The notes under the pieces are model-generated. The model was not told the DNA's origin. It did not search any database and was given only the letters and a program-made list of their open reading frames with translations. A program made the translations under genes and the position numbers. A stretch of DNA of 64,000 nt, taken from the NCBI GenBank assembly GCA_036362985.1, contig JAYGXS010000005.1, positions 47,820,210 to 47,884,209 on the forward strand, in the 5' to 3' direction. The first letter of the stretch is position 1. Each line of letters starts with the position of its first letter. Source of the stretch: Ligula intestinalis. Lineage: Eukaryota; Platyhelminthes; Cestoda; Diphyllobothriidea; Diphyllobothriidae. Of the stretch, positions 34,801 to 46,800 are shown piece by piece.

Positions 34801-37800
34801 GTTAATGTGAACACGGTTAATGTGGACAACCGCTTAATGTGGCCAGTTGGCCAGGAACGGAATTTCTCCATAGTAGAAACGACTGGTTTGGGGTCAGTTC
34901 ACTTAATGTGGACAACCGGTTAATATGGACAGTTGGCCTGGAACGGAGGTGTCCACATTAACCGGACTCCACTGTATCGTGCAAAATGAATCTAAGATAC
35001 GTTAGTAACATCAGGACGTCGGTTTTCCAATGAATTTGATTCTGGCGGTCTGCGAAAACTAAATTCTGCAAAAATACAACCTAAGTATTATGAATTTTCC
35101 CACCGATTTTCAATATTTTATAAAAACCAATGACAAAATATTCTTCCTTTTGCTTAGTTGGTAAGAACTTACACAACTTCGAGCTTTGTATTTGAAGAAA
35201 AGGGTAACTTTCGGTTTTAATCTACAGTTTCTGATCATGCAATTTTTGAAGACCATCAAACTTTTATTTACAAAGCATCGCAGCTGCCCATTCAGTACCG
35301 CAAAATGCTTCGCATCCGCTGTGATATTTGTGAGCCCTATAGAAGGCCTTCTTAATAATGCACAGAAAAACCGGGTGTTCCATAAACGGGAAATACAAGT
35401 TTTTAGTTCTCAAATTCGAAAATGTCAGAATTCCGGGCTATGAATTATAATTCATCTGCTGCTCACTGGAGTAAATTTGAAGAATTGCCGACGTTTCGGA
35501 CAGCTGGGCCTGCTGTCCTTTGTCAAACCAAATACTGACTTTTATCGATCAGCAGTTTAAAATTTGCAGCCGTAAATGTTGGCCATTACGTCATTAAAGG
35601 ACAGGACATGGTCAAACCGAATTCAGCACTTGCAGACGAAGACGGCACTGTAACGAAACCACCGGAAGAGGGAGCAGGATTATCAGCATCCACTACCGTG
35701 GGGACGAAGCAGAACACCAACTGCCGTCACGCTGAGCCAAATTCACACGCACGGCCAAACAGTGACCGGAGGTAAATTGAGCAGCCCAAGGCCAACACGC
35801 ACAGTCTCAACTTTAAGCTTGTTGATCGATAACCTCAGTATTCGCTTCGACAAAGAACAGCAAGCCCAGCTGTCCGAAACGTCAGCAAATCGATAAATTT
35901 ATTCCGGCGAGCGAAAAATGAATTCTTATTCTTACGCTGGGATTCTGACTTTTTCAGATTTTAGGGTAAAAAGATAGACAAAAGTTATGAACATGTTAAT
36001 ATTCGTTTGAACTTACTCGTTTAGTTAAGATGCACGTTTCGGTTCATAATTGATAGTTAGTTATAAAAGCCTAAAGTTTAAGACTAAACGATAGCATTGC
36101 CATTTGTCAGCCAAATTTTTATAACATATACATGTACAAAGTTACATTAAGCAAAATTGCCAAAAGCGTTCACACTAATTCAATCACTTATGCTGTAAGA
36201 AATTACATGGTATGATCGCGCTCATCTTCCATAATCAGACATTACGTCAAGTAACAACTGTCTACTTAACCGGTATTGGAATAGTTAATGATCAGTTTCT
36301 TTATACCAGGTGGGATAAGACGGGAGGTTTGCGGTTTTTTAAATGATTAAGGGCACATTGAAATATTATCTAATAAAAGGCAGTAATAATGCCAATGACA
36401 GATAATATATGTATCCCACAAAGAAATAAGCGGTTAGTTTGAAGAATTTACGTTTTATGTGCACTGTGATGCAACGTTTAGACAGAATACCCCCTACTGA
36501 AACCTCTGCAGTTGTCTACAAAATATGTTGCAACTATGGAGACTGTAATTACGTTAGAGAAACAGGGCGCAAATTGGAGACCCGCCCACAGGAACACAAG
36601 GCGGCGGCCCGGGGACTAGACCCTAACTCCCAGCTTGCAAAACATATAAGAGAGACTGATTACGACTTCGATATTCAAGAAACGACCATCGTAGGTCGAG
36701 GAGAATCAAAAGCTGAAAGATTGACGCTTGAGGCATGGCACTCAGACGTCAACTCTGTCAACAGGCAGCTTGACCTCCCCGTGGCCTAAAAAGTCCTACG
36801 CTATTACGTCATTAAAGGACACGACATGGTCAAACCGAATTCAGCACTTGCATACGAAGATGGCACTGTGACGAAACCACCGGAAGAGGGAGCAGGATTA
36901 CCAGCATCCTCTACCGTGAGGACAGAAAAGGCCACTAATTGCCGTCACGCCAAGCCGAAATGGCCAAGCAGCCAACGGCGAAAAATCGATCAGCCCAAGG
37001 CCAACACTTACAGCCGAAACTTTAAACGGCCGATCGATAAAAGTCAACATTTGCTTTGACAAAGGACAGCTGTTCGAAATGTCAGCAATTCGTCAAATTT
37101 ATTCCGGTGAGCAGAAGATGAATTACAATAGTTTTTAGTTCGGCAACCCCGAAGGAAAGTGGAACAACAGGTAGGCTTCACCATTATTTGGTAAGTAAAA
37201 CATTTTTTATCCGAAGGATACCCGACCCCCATCCAGGATAGCGTTGAAAGAAGGCATACTTGGCTATCAAATGATTTCGAGAACGAGTGCATGTTTCCTA
37301 TGTGAGAGTCCGCGCGCGCACCGCCACTACGCTGACGCATGCAGTCTTCGCTCGCCAGGCCTTGCACGCTGCCCGCTCTTGTACCTACTCACGCTCGCTG
37401 TCGACTCGACTCGCCGCGCGTACGCTCGAAGCTAATCGATACTCCCGTTTCATTTGATTGGCTGCAAATGACAGAGCATTTATCTCACAGTCAAGGCCTT
37501 ACAACAAACACAAACTCACGGTCACACCTGGCGTGCTGGCAACTGCCGCGTGACACAGCCTTGGTACAGTTCATTTTCCTGCAGTAAAGCTATTCCAATT
37601 TATTCCGTCTTCCCTTCTCCTGTTGAGACCAACAACTTTTGACATATATTGGGGTTTATAAGGGCACAGAAATCAATAGGAACAAGTCATACTACAGCAG
37701 GCGCCAGCTATGAAGCCCACCTCGGGCCTACACCAAATTGGGCTTAATTAGCGGCGGGCGCATTAACGGGAGAGTCCTATTTCTCGATTAGCAAACGCAG

Positions 37801-40800
37801 GATAGGCACTATAAATTACACACGCACTGTATTATGTGTAGAGTTTGGTTATGTACAAGAAAATAATGCTGTTTGTCTGTATTTTACGTAATAACAAAAA
37901 CAAAAAAATATTTACGACACGTAACCAGTTGCGTAAGCAGAGAGATGAGAACTTCACTCTATCCTGTTGGCAGACTGGGCTTATTAGCCGGCGGATTTTG
38001 CTATGTAAAATTCTGTCCCAAGCTGAATTGGGCTTAATACGCGGCTGGGCTTATTAGCCGTGGGCTTAATAACCGGCGACTACTGTATTTAAGTAGTCCT
38101 TTTTAACAAAGTGCTATTATTGCAGGCGGTCGGAAAGGAGCTCAATCAAGAGCCAGCACATCCTTACGCAACCGAAAGATCAAGGTATTAGGCTGCACGA
38201 TAATCAGTGTCACAACCCCACCAACTTAAGTTATCATTTCGATAGGAGTACCGCGCTGAGCGGCCAGAGGGGTGCGCTAACCACGCCCCACGGTCTTACA
38301 TGCTCTTGATTTTAGGGAAGAGGACAGGCGAGACATGTCAGGGAACAAATTAGATCGCAATAATAATGTAAAATAAAAAAGTTATGAGGGTGAGGTTGGT
38401 TGCGTACTCATACCCCGGGCGGAGACACTGAAGTACCCTTTAATATCATCGCTAACACCCCCACCGGACCAACGGCGAGCGCGTGTATGTCGATGGAGTA
38501 CGCCCTGACCTCGGGCGAGGTCATTGAGGTACATTTGCTAGAAGTGCCACCAACCTCAACTAGAATAAAGGCGAACGAGTGACGAAAGTTGAAGATTTTG
38601 GAAATCGACTCTACTTTAAAAGCCTTTTTTGCTTAGCATACTGGCTTAAGAGGTTATTGTATGCGGTGGCCTTTAGAGCACCCCTCTGCAGTTCAATGTC
38701 ATCATCCAATCCCTGCTGGATAGACGGCTGGTGAACAGGAAACCGTAAGATTGTGGGTACTTCAACCTATTTGTAAGTAGGCGGTTATAATAGATAAGGA
38801 TATTTCAAAGACCCCACAAGGAATTCTTACCATCATTTCTAATAAAAAAAACGCATTCTAGAAGTTCGATTAACATTCTGCAAGATAGTACATCCTCGGT
38901 ATTCGAATACAGCAGAAGACAGATTGTGAGATAAGAGTGGCAGAAAAGCCACACGATAACTGACCGCCGGTGTAGATGAAGTCAACCAGCTGTGCCAGAG
39001 CCGCACCGTCTACATTGCCGATATTCACCACGGGAGCGCATCGCTCAGCCATCGCGCTGGTGAACATTGCGTAGAAGTAGGGCGAGCTAGCGGCCAGGAC
39101 GTTCTTGTGCGCGGGCACCTCCACGTTGCCGGCTTTGAGAATCACGTCACAGAGGAGACGTTGTCTGCAGAAAAGACAAAACATTCACTGTCTGGTCGAA
39201 AATTCGGAGGACATCACCCCTGAGGGCTTAAGACTGCAAAGTATAGCGCCGGCCGTCCGGGCGGAGCACGCTGCAGTGGGAACCTGGTCATTTCAGCCAA
39301 TGAGAGTTTATATCGATGTTGTAACTTGCCATACTAACAGCCTAAGTACTTGCTAAAAGGCCCAGAGAAATTAATTTCTGATCGCGGTATATATCAGTAT
39401 ATTTAAGATTTATAAGCGTAGACCGAAATTGTAAGTGTATATTTGTGCTGAAACCCGTCAAACCCAATGAAATATACACATGCTGCCACAGGACAGTCTT
39501 AAGTTGACGTTGTAACTTTCCATACTAACAGCCTAGGTACTTGGTAAAAGGCCCAGATACGTGTTTCACCGGTATTCTGCCACAGCTTAATACAGCTGCG
39601 AGGGTTCCGGCTCATCAGTGGGTCCCCCAGCTTTCCCTGTCTGTTTTCTGGTTGATATACCGGTTTTGAAAGTTCATCTTATTAATCTCCTGAGAAATTA
39701 ATTTCTGTTCGCGGTATACATCAGTATATTGAAGGTGTATAGGCATAGACCGAAATTGTAAGTGTATATTTGGGCTGAAACCCGTCAACCACTGCGAAAT
39801 ACGCACGTGCAGCCAACAGACAGACTTTAGCAGTACATAATGATGTTGCTGTTGTTGATGTTGACAGTTTTCAGGGTTGCAACTATTAAAAAGACCACAG
39901 AAGGCCGGAAGTTTGCACGGTTAATTTAACTACGTAGCGGGAGAGTGCTTCAAAATCAAACTGATGTGCTTGTACGGTATACACCGAGAGAAATGACATA
40001 CACTAACCGAAATTCAAATGGTCAGTTATATAGACCTGACACGTAGTATCTTATTTACACATCCAAATGGATGATTATACGCTTCTCGGTTGTGTTATTA
40101 ATGAAAACGACATTTTTAAAAAACCTGTCATTTTTCATATTCAGACGATTGATTTATGAATAATTATCGTTAAATAAGCTTGATCGTTTGTCTGGAATAG
40201 GGTTCGCGCCTAGATGAGAAAACTTTACCTAGGCAGCCTTCGTACACTTTAAAATTAACTCATTAACCCGTTTTTGTTATAGTCTCTGAGAATGAATCCA
40301 CGACAGATTTCTAAACGTCAGACAAATAAAATTCCTCTCTCATCACATCGAGCTGGACGCCAGCTATAATAACCTCAAGGCCAAAATAAAAGTGCGCGCG
40401 CGCGCGACCAACCACGACGGAATGACGAGATGCATGTAGCGTCTACTGACGCAGACTGACATAGTCCACAGTTTTGAGATGAAAAAGAAGAAGGATTATC
40501 GAACACTGGAATCATTATTTTATTAGTCTGAGCTTTCTGGTTCCTGCAGGAGTTCATCGTCAGAGATGAGATAAACAGCAACAAATGAGGTGGCTAGTTC
40601 TGGCGTGTGCACAAAACAGCTTAAATTTGAACGGGTAGAAAATCAGTAATTGTGTGGTTTAGCCGTCGACTCGCTACTGCGGACTTTATCAGTATGTGCT
40701 ATTGGGCGAGCTCGGCGTGGTGGGTGGGAATATTTACAGATTCTTCTTCTTCTCCTTTCTTCTCAAAATGTAAACGTTCCTGAAATGTGAACATTCGCCT

Positions 40801-43800
40801 CAATAGTCCACAGTTGCCAGTCGGTGCTCACGTCAGATGATTATTGATTTTGCTGTGTGTTTAAAATTTGAATTGTTTGTTGCACATTTCCTAAGGTCTG
40901 AAGACCAGCTGGGAAACCAGTCTCCCAATAAAAGCCCCGTCCCTTCGTAACATAAATATACAGACAAAACATCGTGTATTCTCAGGTTAACATTTTTGCT
41001 GACCCAGAGGTTTAGACGGACTCTGATGAAACTAGGATATGCGTGGTTACTCCGAAATTTAAATTTAATTTCCTCCATGTCCAGGGCCATATATTTGAAA
41101 TTTTTCAGCCAGAGCACCAAGTTCGCCGTCCTAAACTTGGGCCTATTGATGAATAATAAGAACCAAGATGTCATTTACCGACCGACAGTGGACGATATTA
41201 TTCAATAAAAAGAGGAAGGTCGGTCGGCTTTACAAAAATTATTGTATCCGGACGCGGACGCTACGCTTGTTTCATATTGTCCACTGTATAATTAGGCAGA
41301 ATGAGGTAGTTTGGACGCTTCGGTCTTTGAACGGCCTACTAGAGTACACTGCTGTCTTTGTTAAGTTGACCAGATTATGAAAAACTCTAGGCGTTTGGCG
41401 GGATTTGAACCCGCGTAGTAGAGAAGGTCTTTACCGGATGCCACCGCTGTAACCACTGAGCTACAAACGCCCCACCTGGCGCCATGAATTTAATCACACT
41501 TGGGTTGATATTACCCGCCTAACTTTGCCGCTCGTATGGAATCCACCAATACGGGTACAGTAAGCTGACTGCCCAACATCGAATTAGGACCAAAATTCAG
41601 CACACACGATGGTAACTGTCGCACCGCAGTGAGAGCCGGAGAGGCAGACCAAAACAAGCCTTGCTACCATTTTCCTAACCTGTAGGTAGTCACCTAGTCG
41701 TTCAGCTTAAGGGCAAAGAAAAGTCCTGAAAACACATGGACAGGGAAGCATTCGACCGTTGCTATAGCAACGGGCGTGCGCGCGATGGCTCTGCCAGCTG
41801 ACCTTAAATGTATGCATTCTTGCGCCTCCCCTACCCCTCCTTACCCAAAAGTCAGAAGAGGGGGAAAATAGAAATGACTGCACCGTATTAAAAAAACCAA
41901 AAATAATGCAATGGTTTGTTAAATATTTTCAGTGAAGGACCAAAAGGCACTGCTCTCCCGGGATGAGTTTCACGTGACAGAGATGGACACAAACCGAGAG
42001 CTGCACAGGCGAGCAACTAAGCACCAGAGTATTCAGGAAAAATTGTCTTCAGAAGCAGGAAACTCTGAATCCAGTACAGTAACTGGTCGCTGACCTGACA
42101 AGTAACCTCTTCCTCTGTTTCCAGTAAATGCGGTGTTTATACTTCTATATTAAAACAGTCACCGCCGTTTTTACGATGAAAATGCGACCACTGGAACAAG
42201 AGTTTTACTGCCCTGACTCCGGACGCGAATGGCCGAGCATGCAGTGGCGGTGAGGAAGGAAGACGCCAACTGCCAGGTTGCAGCTCACTGGACATGACCC
42301 GTATTTGCAAGTTAAGCGAGGCCGAAATCCTCGCAAGAGGTGACAACCGCGTGAGTTGCGAGCTGCTCGAGTCATGGTTCTCAGGCTCCCATTTCATCAA
42401 CAAGAGCAACGATTTGGCGTTTTCCTACTGTGTACTGAGGCATTGTCTGAGCAAGATGATCAGTCGCGTGAGGAGGGTCGGGTCCAAATACAATTCTGAG
42501 GACAGCGACCATAACTGGCACCCGCATGGACAAGGAAATCGCGGCAATTAATGGGTCGAACGCGAAGTTTCAAGCCGTCACGGCACCAATGAAGACCCAC
42601 GCGGTGGCTACGGGAGCGAATAATTATAGTTCGCACGCAAATGACCACTATGAACTATAAATACCATGCAATCTATGCATGTTTCACCTCTATCTTCACA
42701 TGGCTCGGACTATCGTACCATAACCTATGACTAGGGGTTCCCGACAGAATCAGAAACGCCTGGACAATAAAGATTTTGTTCCAGTGGTCGCATCTTCTTC
42801 TGAACTGCTTCATGGAACACGCATATTCACCTCTATTGACAAGGTACATTTATGTTTTTTAGTAGTATTCCGGCATAGACAGGCAAAACGCTGGATAGCT
42901 ATTTCGGGCTATTGACCCTCATCAGCTACGGGCAGCTAACTCTAGTGTAGCAGCTGAAATTTCCGCCACACCCGAGTTTCAAACTCGCGCCTCGCCGGTC
43001 AAGGGCAGACGTCCTAACCATTGAGCAATCGAGGTCGAGGTGGTCTAGCCGGTTGTAAATCGGGAGTATATATTATTTGTTTGTGCATTTAGTTAGAACT
43101 TACTACCTCTCATTAAAGGAGAATGTATCACTGGTCCATTCGAGTGTTAAAGACCTGCCACAAAGCCGGAGCGAAGTCACTTTGGGCACAAAGTGCACTT
43201 CTGATAAGGTATACACAATCACCTCCAGAAACTGCTGTGATTTATATTGATGCTGTCCTTCCCTGCTACCATCTTCCTAAGCTGTAGGTGGGCGCCCAGC
43301 CATTCAGCTTAAGGGCAAAGAAAAGTCCTGACAACACATGGACAGGCAGGCATTCGACCGTTGCTATGGCAACGCACGTGCATGGGATGGCCCTGCCAGC
43401 TAACCTTATATGTATGCATTCTGCCGCTCCCCCTAAACCAAAAGTAAGACGAGTGAGAAAATAGAAATGACTGCGCCGTAAAAAAATGCCCAGAAGAATG
43501 CAATGGCTCGTGAAATGTTTCCAGTGAAGGACCAAAGAGGCGCTTGCTCTACTGGGGCGAGTTTTACCTGACAGAGGTGGACACCAACCAAGGACTGCAC
43601 AGGCAAGCAACCAAGTAAGCACCAGAGTATTCAGGAAAAATTGTCGTCAGAAGCAGGGAACTCTGAATCCAATCACGTAACTGGTCGCTGACCTGACAAA
43701 GAGCCTCTTCCTTTGTTACAAACAAATGCGGTGTTCATACTTCTATATTAAAACAATTACCCCCGAATAGAAGCAAATATGCGTGCCCCAGGTTCTTGTT

Positions 43801-46800
43801 GTAAAGAAGAGTAAGGTGTGATCAGTGGGACAGCAATCGTATTAGTCTGCACTTTCGGCTTCACACAGGAGACCATCCTCAGAGAAAATGAGAAAACAGG
43901 AAGTTTTGTCATGCTTTTGTAGTCCAGCTATGAGTTAATGGGGTTGGAGGGGGTAGCATTCGTGATTGGTTCACGCTCACGCAACTACCTAGCTCGCCAA
44001 TAACGGAGCACAAACGGGCAGTGCGGAAAGGCGACCCAATATTCCAGATCGCTACCCACACTTTGGAAGAAGGCCACGAATTCGACTCTATGGCACACGC
44101 CAGTAATAAAACGGAGCAAGAACTACTGGGGCATGGATGTATGATTCCAACTCGATTGACAGGCATGTGGATATACCACCCTGTCATTTTGTCCTCCTTT
44201 CGCGCGACCAAAAAGCACGATCCCGTTCGTGTCCAGACACGCGCACTGTCACGCCAAGGACGGACAACACGGTGCCAAGGTCTCACGCCATAAGGCCAAG
44301 GACGCGAGTAGAGCCGATACGGTGAGACGGAGTGAGCGTGGACCAATCACGAATGTTACCCGCCCCACTCCTCCAATTCCATTTACCCGTAGCTAGACTA
44401 AAAAGTATACCAATGCTTGCTGTCCTCTCATTTTCTCTGACGGCAGCCTCTTGTGTGAAGCCGAAAGCTCAGACTAATACGATTGCTATCCCAGTGATTG
44501 CGCCTTTGCCTTCTTTACAAAAGTCATCGCCGGTTTTACCAAGGTCCATTTATGTAGCACTAACTACGCCTTATTAAAGGAGAGTGGGCCATTGGTCCAC
44601 TCGAGTGCTAAAAAACTGCCGCACAAAAGAAGTGGCCTTGGGGGCAAAGTTCACTTCTGATAAGACACACATTATCACCTCCAGAGACTGGTATGCCCTA
44701 TATTAATGCGGTCTTCCCCTATATCGAAACCAAACTTGGTTTACGTTTCGACATCCGAGTGCACAAAAACAAGGAGACGCAAACCTCTGGTAGACTCTGC
44801 TAAAGAGATCATTTTCATGGCAAACAGGTTTGTAAGGGGAAGTTAAAACCTCGTCTCAGGGAAGACAGCACATCGCCACAAGCAGGGTTAAAATGATTTC
44901 GATGTGATACATCCAATAAATGATGCAACCATCACATGCCGCGGAATATACTAATCTAACTCTGTTATAGTAAGTCAAACCTCAGGTAAGTTGAAGAAGA
45001 CGACCCCCTATCCACTATGTCTATTTTTCTAGGAATTTCGAGAAACCCGCATTTTGCTTATCGGTTTTTTCCGCAATACGCTAAACGATAATACAGATTA
45101 GGAAAATTTACAGATATAAATCAAGAACATTTCTAAATACAAGAAAATAGAAATGCATATAGCAGCTTATTGAGTATATTCCACTGCCTATTATAATTCC
45201 CCACCCACAAAACCCCCTATAACCACCGTTTCCGTAGGACAAAATACTGGTAATAGGGGTATATGAGGGACACTACTTAAACTACTGTCATCCTATTTTA
45301 TATCGAAATAAAACAGAAGAAAAAGGTATGAAAGGGCCCGTGCTTGCGTAGTTCATTGAGTTTCTGAAAGGTTCGACAGGCCTGGTCGGCACTGTGGAAG
45401 GGTGCCCGATCGCATTCGCTCTGGAAGAAGTCGTGGTCGGATTCGGGTTCCTGATTCTGGAGACCAGATGAAAGGGAGGAAGAAAAAAGATGCATAGTTA
45501 GTTTTTGAGCACGACAGAAAAAGAACTAGGAAGCCCAACCAATCGGGGTTGGACGATGAACAAACGGATTATGATCATACAAAAAGGGAATAAAATAAGG
45601 ACGTAAATGAGTGGCCTCGCGCAAAAAAATGGGGAGACGTGAGCTTGAGAACAACCGGTAAATCCACACTTACCCAAGTACACTACTGAAACATTAAAAT
45701 TGCAAAAAAGTCAGAGATTTACTCAATCATGCAAAAGATGTCACGAGCTGGATTCATCAAACGCATTGTGGCATCAACACTTTTCTTCTACGGAAAAACA
45801 CTCTGTTTGGGCCAAAAATGCGCCGTCCCGGAATGCATAAGTAAAGAGTGTCTGTAGCGGCTCGTGCCTGGCTGACTAGCTCGCATCGAAGTGCACTTTC
45901 CCAACGGCTCGCCAGCGTGGTGTTTGACGTTTCGATCAGCCAATCACGGTCCCCGCATCTACGCTCAAAAACCAGGCGACGAATGGGGAGCTTGCACGCG
46001 TGCCCGACGCAAGTTGCCTCTCTGCCCAAAATCTCCAGGCCGACCTACCCAAGGAAAGCTATCTCTCTCTCTGTCTTCTGGCCCGACTACTCAAAGAACT
46101 CACTTGGAAATCGGCTCGGAGCGAGATGGGTTGGAGGCCGCGCGCTCATGCGCCCTCCGGCCGTACAGCCATGCCGGATGGACTGGCAACTTTCCCATAA
46201 CTTTCCTGTAAAAAATAGACTGTTCCGTCTACTCTCGCCTTTCCACCGTCTTCTCTCCAATCTCCTAAGGAACCAGGGTCTGGAAGATTGTAGGTGTTAA
46301 AGCCATAACCATCGTAGCCTTAGCTCCTATATGTCCACCAATCATGCTAGTGAAAGGATGCTTCAGTGCTATGCAAATTAACCAAAAGAACACGTGAGTA
46401 TCCCCAGCCCACGTAAACGGAACATGCATTCACTTAGTCCAGCAATCGGTTAAATCATTCAAATTTACCAAGAAAACCTACTAAAAGTAGGCCCGGTAGT
46501 CCCATTAGAGGTGTATTTTTTAGATTGGCTATCTACAAAAACCTAATTAGACATTCACTCTACTGCATTACAATGGGAGTCTTTCACATGTCACAGCTGG
46601 TTGGGTGAGTAACTTGGTTCAACTCTGAAAAATTACCGGCTGAGGGGCAGGTATTCGTAGCCTAGATGGTTATAGCTTTGACCCTTTTATCCAAGCTTTG
46701 AAAAGCACTGCCACGTCACTGCCAGTTAAAATCGCCTAACTCAACAAAAGACTACAGGGAATTCTACTCATCCAGTTAACACCGACTACTAAATGCTGCC

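Larger units (their letters stand above)
43780..44545 (+). mobile_element. Penelope-like fragment flanked by about 200-bp inverted repeats
   Basis: The left arm 43780-43985 and right arm 44325-44545 are reverse complements with indels. Both contain gtgagcgtgg-accaatcacg, the gaatg-taccc-cc-c stretch, a ttttctctga core and cagactaatacgattgct. The centre, 43986-44324, reads AVRKGDPIFQIATHTLEEGH EFDS and, in a shifted frame, RHVDIPPCHFVLLS, the C-terminal part of a PLE endonuclease. Each arm carries a hammerhead-like motif, at 43846-43885 on - and 44434-44473 on +. Confidence 0.75.

Noticed and set aside
41390..41471. Functional tRNA gene
   Set aside because: Acceptor and T stems are perfect, but the anticodon arm does not fold well. 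The unit shares flanks with several other copies, so it was listed as a tRNA-like repeat.
45848..46300. 150-residue + ORF
   Set aside because: No domain, three overlapping frames of similar length and repeat-like composition.
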